DNA of 64,000 nt from Teredinibacter purpureus (GCF_014217335.1 NZ_CP060092.1:1257501-1321500); one strand, 5' to 3'. Positions 41,250 through 49,777 are shown, counted from the stretch's first letter. Numbers and translations are program-made. The notes: generated by a model not told the origin, from the sequence alone.

Positions 41250-42941
41250 TTATCCGTTTTGGTGAACGTGTTGAGTTATCTCGGACAGGCAAGATAGGTA
41301 ACGATCAATTATGGGTTTCTTGAGTAGCGGCGATAACAGCGCGTCTTGCTGTATCGTTGCAAACGCATCAAGCGCAGTGCAAGCACGGTCGTTACAGTAG
41401 ATATTAAAGTGAGAATCTAATCGAATAGTGTGGTCTTTAGTGTTGAAAACGCAGAAGGCTTCGAGGTCTTCTGAGCCTTTAAAGGCCCAACGAACAAAAG
41501 ATTCCATCTCCTCGATAAGTGCGCCACCTTGTTCATGTTGGTTAGACCATACAATATCTTTTAACGTGGTAAGAATGCTGTCTCGATATAATACCGGCCA
41601 TAAGAGCACCCTCCGCAGAACCGCTAGCTGCTGGAAGGCGATGTAAGAACGAGATTGGCCAAGGTTGCTTTGGTTGTAGCAGTCAAGTAGCGCCATAGCC
41701 AGCGGGGAATCGGTGACATCGCTATGTTGGCAGGGCATGATACCAAGTACTTGGCTAACCGACATAACAGCCGCTACGATTGGGTCATTTTCAATGAGTT
41801 CTGAAGGGCTCGCATGCAGGCGTTCCTTCGAAATTGACAGCAGTGTGAGTGTTTCATTAATAAGTGTGCAAGCGTACGGGGTGAACTGCTCGTCGGTGTA
41901 GAACGCCGCTGCGTCGAACCCCCAAAACTCCAAACAAAAATGACCGCGGGCTTCAATATAGTGCTTGTTGTAGATTGAGCTGAATATTGATGGGTCTACC
42001 ATGCGTTGAATATGCTTCCCGAATTCCCAGCAAAAATTTTCACTAATATTGAGTACGAATTCCGCCTCGGTAGAAAAGGAGGGGATGACGTTATGGCCCC
42101 CGATGGCGTAGTTGTGGTAACCGCCTACCGTGGTAGCACAGGCGAGGTCTAGCCATCGCCCGTCCATTGAATAATTTGAGTACGAAAGAGAGCCGTGCAT
42201 AAGACCGAATACACGCGCATAGGCGAATTGTCTTGCCGTTATTTTTAAAAATTCGGCAAATTTGAATAAAGCATTGTCGGGGCCGCCGGCATTCGCAATA
42301 AACTCTGCATGCACCCTAGCAATTTGGTCAGCTTGGTTAGCGTCAACAGAGTGTTCGCAAAGCGGCTCAAAAAAAGTAGCGTACATGAAATGAGCGGGGC
42401 GTAGCACAGCTTCACGAACTAGAATGCACCCTGTATCGAGCACGTCTTTCCCGTCAGTAAAATCCGAGAGATGTCCTGAATGCGCATCTTTTCTTCCCGT
42501 GCCGATTACCGCATGTATAGGGACTGCCCCGTGGGGTAATAGTTGATTAAGTGCGACTGAGAATAATGTCTCCAGCAAACCATCGATCAGGTTTAATGTA
42601 CCCGTACTATGAGACAGCGATGCAGCCTTGCCTGCGACAGGGGTTAGGCCTAGGCCTTTTAGTTGTACGCCGTCATAGTTGGCGCTACGCGCACTACCGG
42701 CGTGTTTGGATCCCCCAAAACCACCATAACGCTCAGCATAGACCTCTAAAGAGGGTGAGCCCTTTTTTGTGTGAGTGGTATCGGTGTAAACGCTGAGCAG
42801 GTTATATTCGTCCGCAATACTCGTAACATCAGTGCGAAAGGCGTTGTTATTCGCCCAAATACCGTAGCCACTTTCTGAGCGTACTGCCTTGAAGGGCGCA
42901 AGAATGGAGGGGTAATGTTGAGGGTTATAAATCGTATCCAT
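41250..42941 (-). CDS. divergent SelO-like protein (pseudokinase-fold AMP-transferase family)
   Basis: 563 residues. The SelO pattern is recognisable throughout: YGGFGG near residue 72, then GVQLKGLGLTP (Lys95, matching QLKGxGxTP), an inserted loop, Glu124, GCILVREAVLRPAHF (matching the LxRVAPSHxRxG block), and LMHGSLSYSNYSMDGRWLDLA (matching HGVMNTDNMSILGxxxDYG). SelO transfers AMP from ATP to Ser, Thr or Tyr side chains. Here the nucleotide Lys, Glu124, Asn256 and metal-binding Asp265 are kept, but the catalytic-Asp position is Ser255. It overlaps the C39 exporter gene by 17 bp. A role in modifying the Tyr/Thr-rich precursor is inferred from context. Confidence 0.75.
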   Translation of the reverse strand: MDTIYNPQHYPSILAPFKAVRSESGYGIWANNNAFRTDVTSIADEYNLLSVYTDTTHTKKGSPSLEVYAERYGGFGGSKHAGSARSANYDGVQLKGLGLTPVAGKAASLSHSTGTLNLIDGLLETLFSVALNQLLPHGAVPIHAVIGTGRKDAHSGHLSDFTDGKDVLDTGCILVREAVLRPAHFMYATFFEPLCEHSVDANQADQIARVHAEFIANAGGPDNALFKFAEFLKITARQFAYARVFGLMHGSLSYSNYSMDGRWLDLACATTVGGYHNYAIGGHNVIPSFSTEAEFVLNISENFCWEFGKHIQRMVDPSIFSSIYNKHYIEARGHFCLEFWGFDAAAFYTDEQFTPYACTLINETLTLLSISKERLHASPSELIENDPIVAAVMSVSQVLGIMPCQHSDVTDSPLAMALLDCYNQSNLGQSRSYIAFQQLAVLRRVLLWPVLYRDSILTTLKDIVWSNQHEQGGALIEEMESFVRWAFKGSEDLEAFCVFNTKDHTIRLDSHFNIYCNDRACTALDAFATIQQDALLSPLLKKPIIDRYLSCLSEITQHVHQNG

Positions 42942-44976
42942 CTTTCCATCCTGGAAACCCCAAAATACTATCGGCGAGGTAGAGGTTTTCCTTCCTGTGC
43001 GCTACGGATATTATTTTGATGTTCTGTGATTTAATGTTGTTTAAAATTTGTTTTTCCAGCGTTGTACTGACTTGGTTAAGTGCCTCGTCGAGGAAAATTA
43101 ATTTCGGTTTTTTGTAGAGTGCTCGTGCCAGCAATACTCGTTGGGCTTGTCCGCCACTAATGTTCGAGCCAGTGCCATATAGGGGCGTATGGTAGCCCAT
43201 AGGCATGCTTTCTATGGCCTCATCTATACAGGCAATTTGCGCGCATTTTTTTACAAATTCCAAATCAAAATCAACATCAAAAAAAGTGATATTTTGGACA
43301 ACTGTACCCGTAATAAGCGTGTCTTCTTGAAAAACTCCAGAGATAGAGTGTCTGTAGTCGGCGTCCTCTGCAATATTGTGCCCGTTGCAGTGAACCGTGC
43401 CGCTATCAGGTGGAGTAAGCCCCGCAATACAGTGTAGAAGTGTGGACTTGCCGCAACCGCTTGGGCCTGCTACTGCGATGATCGAAAAAGAATTAGAAGA
43501 AAACGATATTTGAGAAAAAACCGAGCTTGAATCTTCATAGGAGTAAGCGAGATCTTGTATGTCAATTGAAACTAGAGAGTCATATGCTGAACTGGTCGAA
43601 TGTGTGCTGACTGAGCTAACATCTAGCTTCGCATTTTCCACAGCGGCAATGCGATCAAAATGAACACTGGCCGCTTTAATAGCGAAATAATTATCAATAC
43701 TTGATGACAGCGATAAGCTAAATTTGGATAAGTACGCTAGATAAGCAAAAAGCATCCCAATGGTCATTTTATCGGTAATAACCATTGTGCCGGCCATATA
43801 CAGCGTGGCGATTGCAACAGATGAGAGGTAAATTAATTGTATAGCGTTGAGCTTGATACCCAGCGTTGCGAGCCGGAACTCGTTATTAAGCGTGTCTACC
43901 ATTCTATTCGTGATGCAGTTTGTGGCGCGCCCTTCGGCTGAAAGGGTTTTTAAGGCTTTGTGTGCACCCACAACCTCAATAAATTTTGTTTCAAAAGCGC
44001 CAATGGCTTGCATTAATCGATTGGTCTCAATTCGGATAATCGGTAAATAATAGGCGCGAAGAACAATATAAAGAGCGGACGCTCCAAGCGCGATAGAGCA
44101 CAGTAGCGGGCTGTAAAAATACATTACAACCCCTGCAATGATCATTACGATGGCGTCAACAACGAGAGTCACGTATTCTTTAGTAATCAGTGAGCGAATA
44201 GCGGTAAGCGACTGATAACGGGTGAGAGTGTCGCCAATTTCTCGCGCAGAAAAATAACTGGAATCTAATCGAATAAGCCGACCAATAAACGTATCGCCTA
44301 TCGATTTAGCAATTTTAATTGTCAAGTTTACGGAAAGTGACATTCGTATAAAACGTAATAAAAGCTCCGAAAGGGCAATTAAAACCATCCCTAGAATAAG
44401 GGCCTTTAACGCGCTGATATCGTCTTTCCCAATGGCGTTGTCAATAATAAATTGGGAATACAGTGGCATGCCGAGCGATGCCGCTTGGCTTAGCCCTGTT
44501 AATAAAAGAATCAACACGATACTAAATTTAAATTTGTTGAGTTGCAGCGGGAATTTCTTTCGCGTTGCAACTTTTGCGTCTACGGTGAATTCATCGTCTT
44601 TTGAGAATTCCATCGCGACACCCGTCATTGCATCGACAGCCTCTTTAATGGGCACCTCGACAATACCTACGCCTGGATCGTAGAGTTTTAAGGCGTTTGA
44701 ACGACTTTTTAATAAAACCACATAGTGGTTCATATTCCAATGTAGTATGCAGGGAGTTGTTAATTGGTTGAGGTCTGAGGTGTCCGATACTCGAACAGCT
44801 CTATAACTTAGGCCGAATGCAGTGCCAAGCTCTGCAAGCCCCATTAGGCTGAGGCCACTGCCTACCTTAGCCACTTTCTCGTCGATAAATTCCTTGTCGA
44901 CGAGCTTTCCAAAGCGTTCGAGCACCATTTTCATGCAGTAGATTCCGCACTCATTGGACGTAGCCTGCAGCTCCAT
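42925..44976 (-). CDS. peptidase-containing ABC transporter (C39 bacteriocin exporter)
   Basis: Cleaves the double-glycine leader and exports the peptide. In the 683-residue form starting at 44976 the C39 triad is Cys10 (TSNECGIYC), His84 (MNHYVVL) and Asp100 (LYDPG). A six-helix domain (about 135-430) and an ATPase domain follow, with GPSGCGKST, SGGQAQRVLLARAL and FLDEALNQVST. The last deviates from the usual DEATSALD D-loop. The frame runs to a GTG at 45060, but that start lies inside the precursor terminator hairpin and adds 28 residues not seen before the C39 domain in relatives. The ATG at 44976 is therefore preferred. Confidence 0.93.
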   Translation of the reverse strand: MELQATSNECGIYCMKMVLERFGKLVDKEFIDEKVAKVGSGLSLMGLAELGTAFGLSYRAVRVSDTSDLNQLTTPCILHWNMNHYVVLLKSRSNALKLYDPGVGIVEVPIKEAVDAMTGVAMEFSKDDEFTVDAKVATRKKFPLQLNKFKFSIVLILLLTGLSQAASLGMPLYSQFIIDNAIGKDDISALKALILGMVLIALSELLLRFIRMSLSVNLTIKIAKSIGDTFIGRLIRLDSSYFSAREIGDTLTRYQSLTAIRSLITKEYVTLVVDAIVMIIAGVVMYFYSPLLCSIALGASALYIVLRAYYLPIIRIETNRLMQAIGAFETKFIEVVGAHKALKTLSAEGRATNCITNRMVDTLNNEFRLATLGIKLNAIQLIYLSSVAIATLYMAGTMVITDKMTIGMLFAYLAYLSKFSLSLSSSIDNYFAIKAASVHFDRIAAVENAKLDVSSVSTHSTSSAYDSLVSIDIQDLAYSYEDSSSVFSQISFSSNSFSIIAVAGPSGCGKSTLLHCIAGLTPPDSGTVHCNGHNIAEDADYRHSISGVFQEDTLITGTVVQNITFFDVDFDLEFVKKCAQIACIDEAIESMPMGYHTPLYGTGSNISGGQAQRVLLARALYKKPKLIFLDEALNQVSTTLEKQILNNIKSQNIKIISVAHRKENLYLADSILGFPGWKDGYDL

Positions 44977-45028
44977 AATAAAATCCGCTGAAAAATTACT
45001 GGTAGGTGAAATTAAGGCAATGTCATAC

Positions 45029-45065
45029 AAAAAAAGGTGGCGGGGTTTTGGCCCCGCCACCTTTT
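45029..45065 (-). terminator. strong terminator directly after the precursor gene
   Basis: AAAAGGTGGCGGGG (45032-45045) pairs perfectly with CCCCGCCACCTTTT (45052-45065), a 14-bp stem with a 6-nt loop, and seven Ts follow on the minus strand. It begins 9 nt after the precursor stop. Partial read-through would make much more precursor than exporter and modification enzymes, a common arrangement in peptide clusters. Confidence 0.92.
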
Positions 45066-45073
45066 AGTATGGT

Positions 45074-45265
45074 TTAAACGTCAACGCAGTACTCACCTAG
45101 GTCAACGGTGTTGCAGAATGTTTCATTAAAACACTGTGATCCAGTAGGGGTAGTGTAGCAATAGTTAACGGTGTAGCAGTAAGTATATGATCCTATGGGG
45201 AAACACTGCTGCCCACCGTGAATTGCTTGCATTTCAGTTTCTGATAATGTGTTTAAATTTGACAT
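45074..45265 (-). CDS. double-glycine leader precursor peptide, six-Cys repeat core
   Basis: 63 residues. The leader (1-18) reads NTLSETEMQAIHGG, the classic C39 recognition form ending GG. The 45-residue core (19-63) has Cys at 21, 30, 36, 45, 51 and 60. The spacing is 9-6-9-6-9, three tandem 15-residue C-x8-C-x5 units, with aromatic residues next to the cysteines. The core is rich in Tyr and Thr, has no Lys or Arg, and is net acidic. The Shine-Dalgarno AAGGA lies 7 nt upstream of the ATG. A strong terminator follows. Predicted to be cut after Gly18 and exported by the adjacent C39 transporter. I do not recognise the core as a known bacteriocin. Confidence 0.9.
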   Translation of the reverse strand: MSNLNTLSETEMQAIHGGQQCFPIGSYTYCYTVNYCYTTPTGSQCFNETFCNTVDLGEYCVDV

Positions 45266-45272
45266 TTTTGGT

Positions 45273-45320
45273 CCTTAAATTATTAATTATATTTTATTGT
45301 TATGCGCGTTATAAACGCGC
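45273..45320 (-). promoter_or_regulatory. precursor leader region with hairpin and candidate -10
   Basis: Upstream of the precursor on the minus strand are GCGCGTT-TAT-AACGCGC (a 7-bp palindrome, 45304-45320), a TATAAT (45286-45291) and the Shine-Dalgarno AAGGA. A separate promoter for the precursor is possible, but no clear -35 box was found and the start would lie very close to the ribosome site. The palindrome could be an operator or an mRNA-stabilising hairpin. Confidence 0.3.
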
Positions 45321-45391
45321 CAATAATTATCGTACTGTTAACGCGTTAAGTCTATAGTTGTTGGTCGTTTTTCGGTGTTTTTAGAATATTT

Positions 45392-46054
45392 TTAGTGCTG
45401 TGCGTTATCGCTCGTCGCTTCTAATTTTCTTCCGTCACGTTCAATGTAAAGCCATGTAGTCTTATCGCTAATCTGTGGGTTGCTGTCCTTAAACTTGACG
45501 ATATCATTTTTTTGTTTTTCGCAGGCTTCACACCAGTCTGTGTAAAAGGTTAAGAAGACCGTCTCGGTTTCGTTCGAGCTAATTATTTTGTTTTTCTGTG
45601 CTTCCGATTCGAACTCAGACTGCTCCATTATTTCGCTAAACGATTGAGGTCTTTTCATAAAGCCTATTCGCCAGTATTTTTCATACTCGCTTATGGTCTT
45701 TTGTATTTCTTCTTCTGAAACGTTTTTCGCTCGCATATTTTTACTGATGTGTTTTCCGAGCATCTCTACGCGAGCGTTGGTTTCCGCAAGTATATGAGCA
45801 TCCGTTTTTGGTGTGTACGAAATGTTACCTTCCGTAATGGCGGCGTTCAACTGGTTGTAAAAATCCGCTAGAAGCCCTCTGCTGTAGTAAGCAAGTTCGC
45901 CGCCTTTAAGGAATATGTAGGTTTCGGGCGTGCCTCTTAGTTTCTCTTCGTTAATATGTTCGTCTAACATTTTAATTCGGTAATCGCCTGCCGCAGAGGT
46001 GGCGAAAGAAAAAGTAAAAAGTGCAGCGAATAATAATGTATTTACGGTTTTCAT
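45392..46054 (-). CDS. periplasmic thioredoxin-fold protein of the peptide cluster
   Basis: 220 residues with a signal peptide (residues 1-22, ending SFATSAAG). A central helical, charged region (about 65-160) is followed by a thioredoxin-type active site FYTDWCEACEKQK (Cys175, Cys178). The C-terminal half is short for a complete thioredoxin domain. It lies just upstream of the six-cysteine precursor in the same run, so a role in forming or shuffling disulfides of the exported peptide is likely; this is inference. It overlaps the previous gene by 4 bp. Confidence 0.75.
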   Translation of the reverse strand: MKTVNTLLFAALFTFSFATSAAGDYRIKMLDEHINEEKLRGTPETYIFLKGGELAYYSRGLLADFYNQLNAAITEGNISYTPKTDAHILAETNARVEMLGKHISKNMRAKNVSEEEIQKTISEYEKYWRIGFMKRPQSFSEIMEQSEFESEAQKNKIISSNETETVFLTFYTDWCEACEKQKNDIVKFKDSNPQISDKTTWLYIERDGRKLEATSDNAQH

Positions 46055-46431
46055 GAGTGTTTATCTCCATGTTTGATAGTGCAAGTTATTTCAACATTGT
46101 TAGACGCACATAAATTTTTTAAATAATCTAGCTGTTCATTACGATTGTCTGATAAATCTACGTAGTCAAATACGATAAAATGGTTACCCTCCTTCCATTC
46201 ATATAAATACCGTGGCATAACCTTGAAGGTGCGAAGTCTTTCTAATGTGGCCGTGCTGACTTTTGCCCACGCTAAGTATCCTTTAATGCTGTTATCTGGA
46301 TAAGTAAATGCTTTGTAATTGCTGGACTCATACGAATAACGTAATGCAGTTCTAAGCCACGTTAGATGCGGGCCTGTAGGCACATCGTTAGTCTTTGTTG
46401 TGCGAAATTCGAAAAGAGAGTCGTTGTTCAT
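46051..46431 (-). CDS. HlyC-like toxin-activating acyltransferase family protein
   Basis: 126 residues. IKGYLAWAKVS and LYEWKEGNHFIVFDYVDL align with the HlyC/RtxC signature (xxYcSWAxLS; DWxSGDxxWxIDxIAPFG). His22 (GPHLTWL) and Asp89 correspond in spacing to the catalytic His23 and Asp92 of HlyC. HlyC moves a fatty acyl group from acyl-ACP to toxin lysines. It is about 45 residues shorter than HlyC. The precursor has no lysine, so another residue, the N-terminus or another substrate would have to be the acceptor. It overlaps both neighbouring genes by 4 bp. Confidence 0.62.
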   Translation of the reverse strand: MNNDSLFEFRTTKTNDVPTGPHLTWLRTALRYSYESSNYKAFTYPDNSIKGYLAWAKVSTATLERLRTFKVMPRYLYEWKEGNHFIVFDYVDLSDNRNEQLDYLKNLCASNNVEITCTIKHGDKHS

Positions 46432-46631
46432 GAGAGTAATATATCTCGTATCGATAATTGAAATAGACTAAAGCCAATTAGCGCTAGCGCGACGAATGTA
46501 ATTGCGTAGGATAGCCGCCTTTGTTTCTGGGTTGCGAGAGGTCTTCCAACTGCGCCCGCTAAAGATTTTGATGAAAAGTAATCAATTTTTATGGGGGTAG
46601 TGTTTTTGTTTTTACGGAATAGATTATTCAC
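46428..46631 (-). CDS. small single-pass membrane protein
   Basis: 67 residues: a basic, polar N-terminus (1-40) and one TM helix (about 43-61, YAITFVALALIGFSLF). No family recognised. It overlaps the permease gene by 8 bp and the HlyC-like gene by 4 bp. Small membrane proteins in such clusters are often immunity proteins or transporter accessory subunits; neither is shown. Confidence 0.6.
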   Translation of the reverse strand: MNNLFRKNKNTTPIKIDYFSSKSLAGAVGRPLATQKQRRLSYAITFVALALIGFSLFQLSIRDILLS

Positions 46632-49089
46632 TTTGAACCACCAAGGACATAACTTGTTTTTTTAGAACGCTTCTGGAGGCGTACATGATGACAATAAAGA
46701 CGACGATAAAAAACACACAGTAAGACGCACTTGTTATCTTCCATTCAAACTGAGGCAGTATGTCGATGGTTTTTTGTAATGCAGTAAAAAATATGACGGC
46801 AATTAAGCCTCCAGCAAGCATTCCAAGCGATACAACTTTCAGTGTATCGGTGGAGGCTGTGAGCAATATTTCCTTTTCAGTTGCGCCGTAGATTCTTCGA
46901 ATGGCAAGTTCATAAAGGCGAGAGTTAACCACTATTAGCGTTAAGCCAATAACCCCAAGTATGGATAGTAGTGCGGTTAAGCCTATAACCGAAAGCACTG
47001 CGACAAAGTTGGCTTGTTTTGCGTTGCGCATGGAGTTAAAAATTTTCTTAAGCTGGGTGACCCTGATAATGGACACTTGATATTTTTCACTTAGAATTTC
47101 GTTTATATCCTGTACGGTTAGGCGCTGTTCGCCGAGATAATCTAAAGTAATATAGTTTGCGTTTAGAAGGCCGTTCGCATAGACGATGGGTGAGTGCATG
47201 CTGTCCGAGTTGCCCGGTAGGCCTAGCGTATTTTTAACGATACCCGTAATCAGGCACTTATTATTTGTATCAATTGGAAATTGTTGACCTATTACATCAG
47301 TAAGCAATTTTTTGCTGTACATTATATTTGTCATTTCTTGGTTAATGACACACGTTGAGCCGACTGACGCGTGTTCGGCATCAAAATTCGAATAGCCTGC
47401 GACGAATTCGATGTGAAAGCGTTCAAAAAAAGTATTGCTGGCAGGCGCAACTCTAAAATTTCCCGATTGTGTTGTTTGGTGTATGGCGCCAAAAGGGCGA
47501 ATCCCAGTACCTCCTAGCCAGTGCATAGGGCCGCCTCCGAAATAGATGACATTAATATCGGGCATCGCGTTTTCGAGATCTTGCGTTATCGCTTTTCTAT
47601 CGGTAGGGGAGAGATCTAACGTTGTATTATTTGCTGTGGTGTCATTGGGTTTGAAATAGAGTTGGTAGGCGTCGCCAAGTTTATAGCCAGGATCTTCGAA
47701 CGCAGAGTTGTACAATATCGTTGATATTGAAAATAGCCCTGTGAGCATAAAAATGGAAATTAATAGTTGGACGGTCATTAGGCCGTTTGCCAATGGAACG
47801 TTAACTTGCTTTTTACTCCCCTTACCGCTTGCGGCGAGGTTTCTGTGCGTGTTTTTAACGTCTAGGTAAACGAATATTAACCCGCTATAGATAAGTGCTT
47901 GTGCGAGTATGGCGAGAAAAGAAACGGCGATCGTCGCTCCGTCGATACTCACCGTGGATATCATCGGAACAAAATTTGTAGCGAAATTTGTTAAGTTGGA
48001 AACCACCAGCCCTGCGCCTAGAAGCCCTAACAAATAGGCGATGAGAAAAGTGGGTGCGTTTTCGGCTAGCGAGAGTAAGAATATTTTGAATCGGCTGGCA
48101 CCTAAGCATAGGTGTATAGAGTATTCTTTTGAGCGAATATGGTAGTAACTTAGAAATATATTGGACAGATTAATTATTGTTACAAGAACTAGCCCAATGA
48201 GCGCTGAAACAAACAATAGGGTGACTTTATTGTCCATACCTAGCAGGTAATTTCTGAGGGTCTGAGATTTAAACTCCAATCGCTGTTGGGATAACCAGCC
48301 GTTGAAAGCTGCCCTTGCTGGATCGCTATCGGCTTTAGCAAGGTAATCGTTATACCATTGTTCGATTTCGGCGAACGATGGGTGTCCACCACCGCTATTG
48401 GGTTTTAGCAGTATTACAGAGTAGCCGCTGCCAATATCGTTGCTCTTGGTGGGTTCGTTTTGTGCTTGAGTGGTCTCGATCTTCCAGGCCTGATTGCCTT
48501 CAATGTTGGGTATGTCGCTAACAGTTTCGATTTTCCCGAGTGATATAAGGGTACCAGCAACGTGCATGGGTTGGTTGTTGAGAGAAATTACCGACCCCTT
48601 GTCGCTGTAGCGCCTTGCCCCGAGTGCGTCGCGCAGCTCAGTATTGATCCAAACGCCTTCGGCGGCGCTAGTGTTAAGTTCATGAGCATTAGCCATTATT
48701 GGAAAATCAATGACCTCAAATATATTGTCAGTAGCGGTAAATGAGGTTACGTCAATTCGTGCCTCGCCGGCCTGCACTTCTCCCATGGCAACGGTGAGCG
48801 CTGCCCAGTCGCCGTACTGGGAAAAATCCGACGAAAATTTTAAAAATGTTGGCTTGTCAAACAGTGCCAGTTTTGCGTTTCCGGAAATGGTGGCGTTGGC
48901 GGTTAGAGCGAAAACGCCTTCTAAATTAATAGGAATTTTCGCGGTATTGTCGCTAATATTTTTATGGATAGAAAAAAAGGTAATAAATACACATAACGAT
49001 AGCCCAAGTGAGATTATCAAAGGCAAGCTCATTTGAGGCCGAAATATTATCCGCTGCAATCCAAGTTTAAGATACTCAAGCAAAAGCAC
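46624..49089 (-). CDS. ABC transporter permease with FtsX/MacB-type domains
   Basis: 821-residue permease. An N-terminal TM helix (about 15-36) and a large periplasmic MacB-PCD-like domain (about 40-280) are followed by three or four TM helices (about 288-460), a second periplasmic domain (about 465-690) and three C-terminal TM helices with an FtsX signature (ELAIRRIYGATEKEIL). It partners with the LolD/MacB-type ATPase upstream (14-bp overlap) and probably with the membrane fusion protein. It may export the mature peptide from the periplasm or give self-protection. Confidence 0.88.
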   Translation of the reverse strand: MLLLEYLKLGLQRIIFRPQMSLPLIISLGLSLCVFITFFSIHKNISDNTAKIPINLEGVFALTANATISGNAKLALFDKPTFLKFSSDFSQYGDWAALTVAMGEVQAGEARIDVTSFTATDNIFEVIDFPIMANAHELNTSAAEGVWINTELRDALGARRYSDKGSVISLNNQPMHVAGTLISLGKIETVSDIPNIEGNQAWKIETTQAQNEPTKSNDIGSGYSVILLKPNSGGGHPSFAEIEQWYNDYLAKADSDPARAAFNGWLSQQRLEFKSQTLRNYLLGMDNKVTLLFVSALIGLVLVTIINLSNIFLSYYHIRSKEYSIHLCLGASRFKIFLLSLAENAPTFLIAYLLGLLGAGLVVSNLTNFATNFVPMISTVSIDGATIAVSFLAILAQALIYSGLIFVYLDVKNTHRNLAASGKGSKKQVNVPLANGLMTVQLLISIFMLTGLFSISTILYNSAFEDPGYKLGDAYQLYFKPNDTTANNTTLDLSPTDRKAITQDLENAMPDINVIYFGGGPMHWLGGTGIRPFGAIHQTTQSGNFRVAPASNTFFERFHIEFVAGYSNFDAEHASVGSTCVINQEMTNIMYSKKLLTDVIGQQFPIDTNNKCLITGIVKNTLGLPGNSDSMHSPIVYANGLLNANYITLDYLGEQRLTVQDINEILSEKYQVSIIRVTQLKKIFNSMRNAKQANFVAVLSVIGLTALLSILGVIGLTLIVVNSRLYELAIRRIYGATEKEILLTASTDTLKVVSLGMLAGGLIAVIFFTALQKTIDILPQFEWKITSASYCVFFIVVFIVIMYASRSVLKKQVMSLVVQSE

Positions 49090-49777
49090 GCGGAAGCCCT
49101 TCGGTAGTACATGCCGTAATCTGGCCGTCCAGTAAGCTCAACCTTCGGGAGGCGTAACGCGTATAGCTATCGTTATGCGTGACCATTACGATGGTCGTAC
49201 CGGCGGCATTTAGTGTTGCCAGTAACGCCATAACTTGGTCGCCACTAACGCTGTCTAAATTTCCGGTAGGCTCGTCGACTACCAGAAGCTCGGGAGAGCT
49301 TGCTATAGCTCTCGCTATGGCGACTCTTTGTTGCTGTCCGCCGGATAGGTGTGCAGGCGATTTTTTTAGATAAGGCTTCATTCCCACGCTGTCTAATGCT
49401 TGCATTACCGTTTGTTCGATGACATCAGATGTGTCGCGCCGATAGCGCGAGGGGAGCGCAACGTTTTCAAAGACATTGAGTCGATCGATTAAGTTAAACG
49501 ATTGAAAAACAAAACCAATATGTCTATTTCTTACTTGAGCGCGTTCATTCGGTGATAATGCCGCAGTATTGAGGTTGGCTAAGGTATAGGAGCCGCTCGT
49601 AGGTTCGTCGATAAGACCCAGTATGGAGAGTAGCGTCGATTTCCCACAGCCGGAGGGGCCCGTAATGGCTAGGAACTCGCCTTCATCTATATTGAGGTTA
49701 ATACCTTTTAGTGCGAGTGTCTCTATGCCTTTCGCGCTGTATTTTTTAGTGATATTTTTTAGTTCGACGACGCTCAC
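49076..49777 (-). CDS. ABC transporter ATP-binding protein (LolD/MacB type)
   Basis: 233 residues. Walker A GPSGCGKST, Q-loop VFQSF, signature LSGGQQQRVAIARAI, Walker B LLVVDEPTGNLD and switch His in VTHND are all present, so it looks fully competent. It overlaps the permease gene by 14 bp and follows the membrane fusion gene by 27 nt. Confidence 0.94.
   Translation of the reverse strand: MSVVELKNITKKYSAKGIETLALKGINLNIDEGEFLAITGPSGCGKSTLLSILGLIDEPTSGSYTLANLNTAALSPNERAQVRNRHIGFVFQSFNLIDRLNVFENVALPSRYRRDTSDVIEQTVMQALDSVGMKPYLKKSPAHLSGGQQQRVAIARAIASSPELLVVDEPTGNLDSVSGDQVMALLATLNAAGTTIVMVTHNDSYTRYASRRLSLLDGQITACTTEGLPRAFA

Noticed and set aside
45030..45060. GTG start at 45060 for the C39 exporter
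   Set aside because: It lies inside the precursor terminator hairpin and adds an N-terminus not expected before the C39 catalytic Cys.
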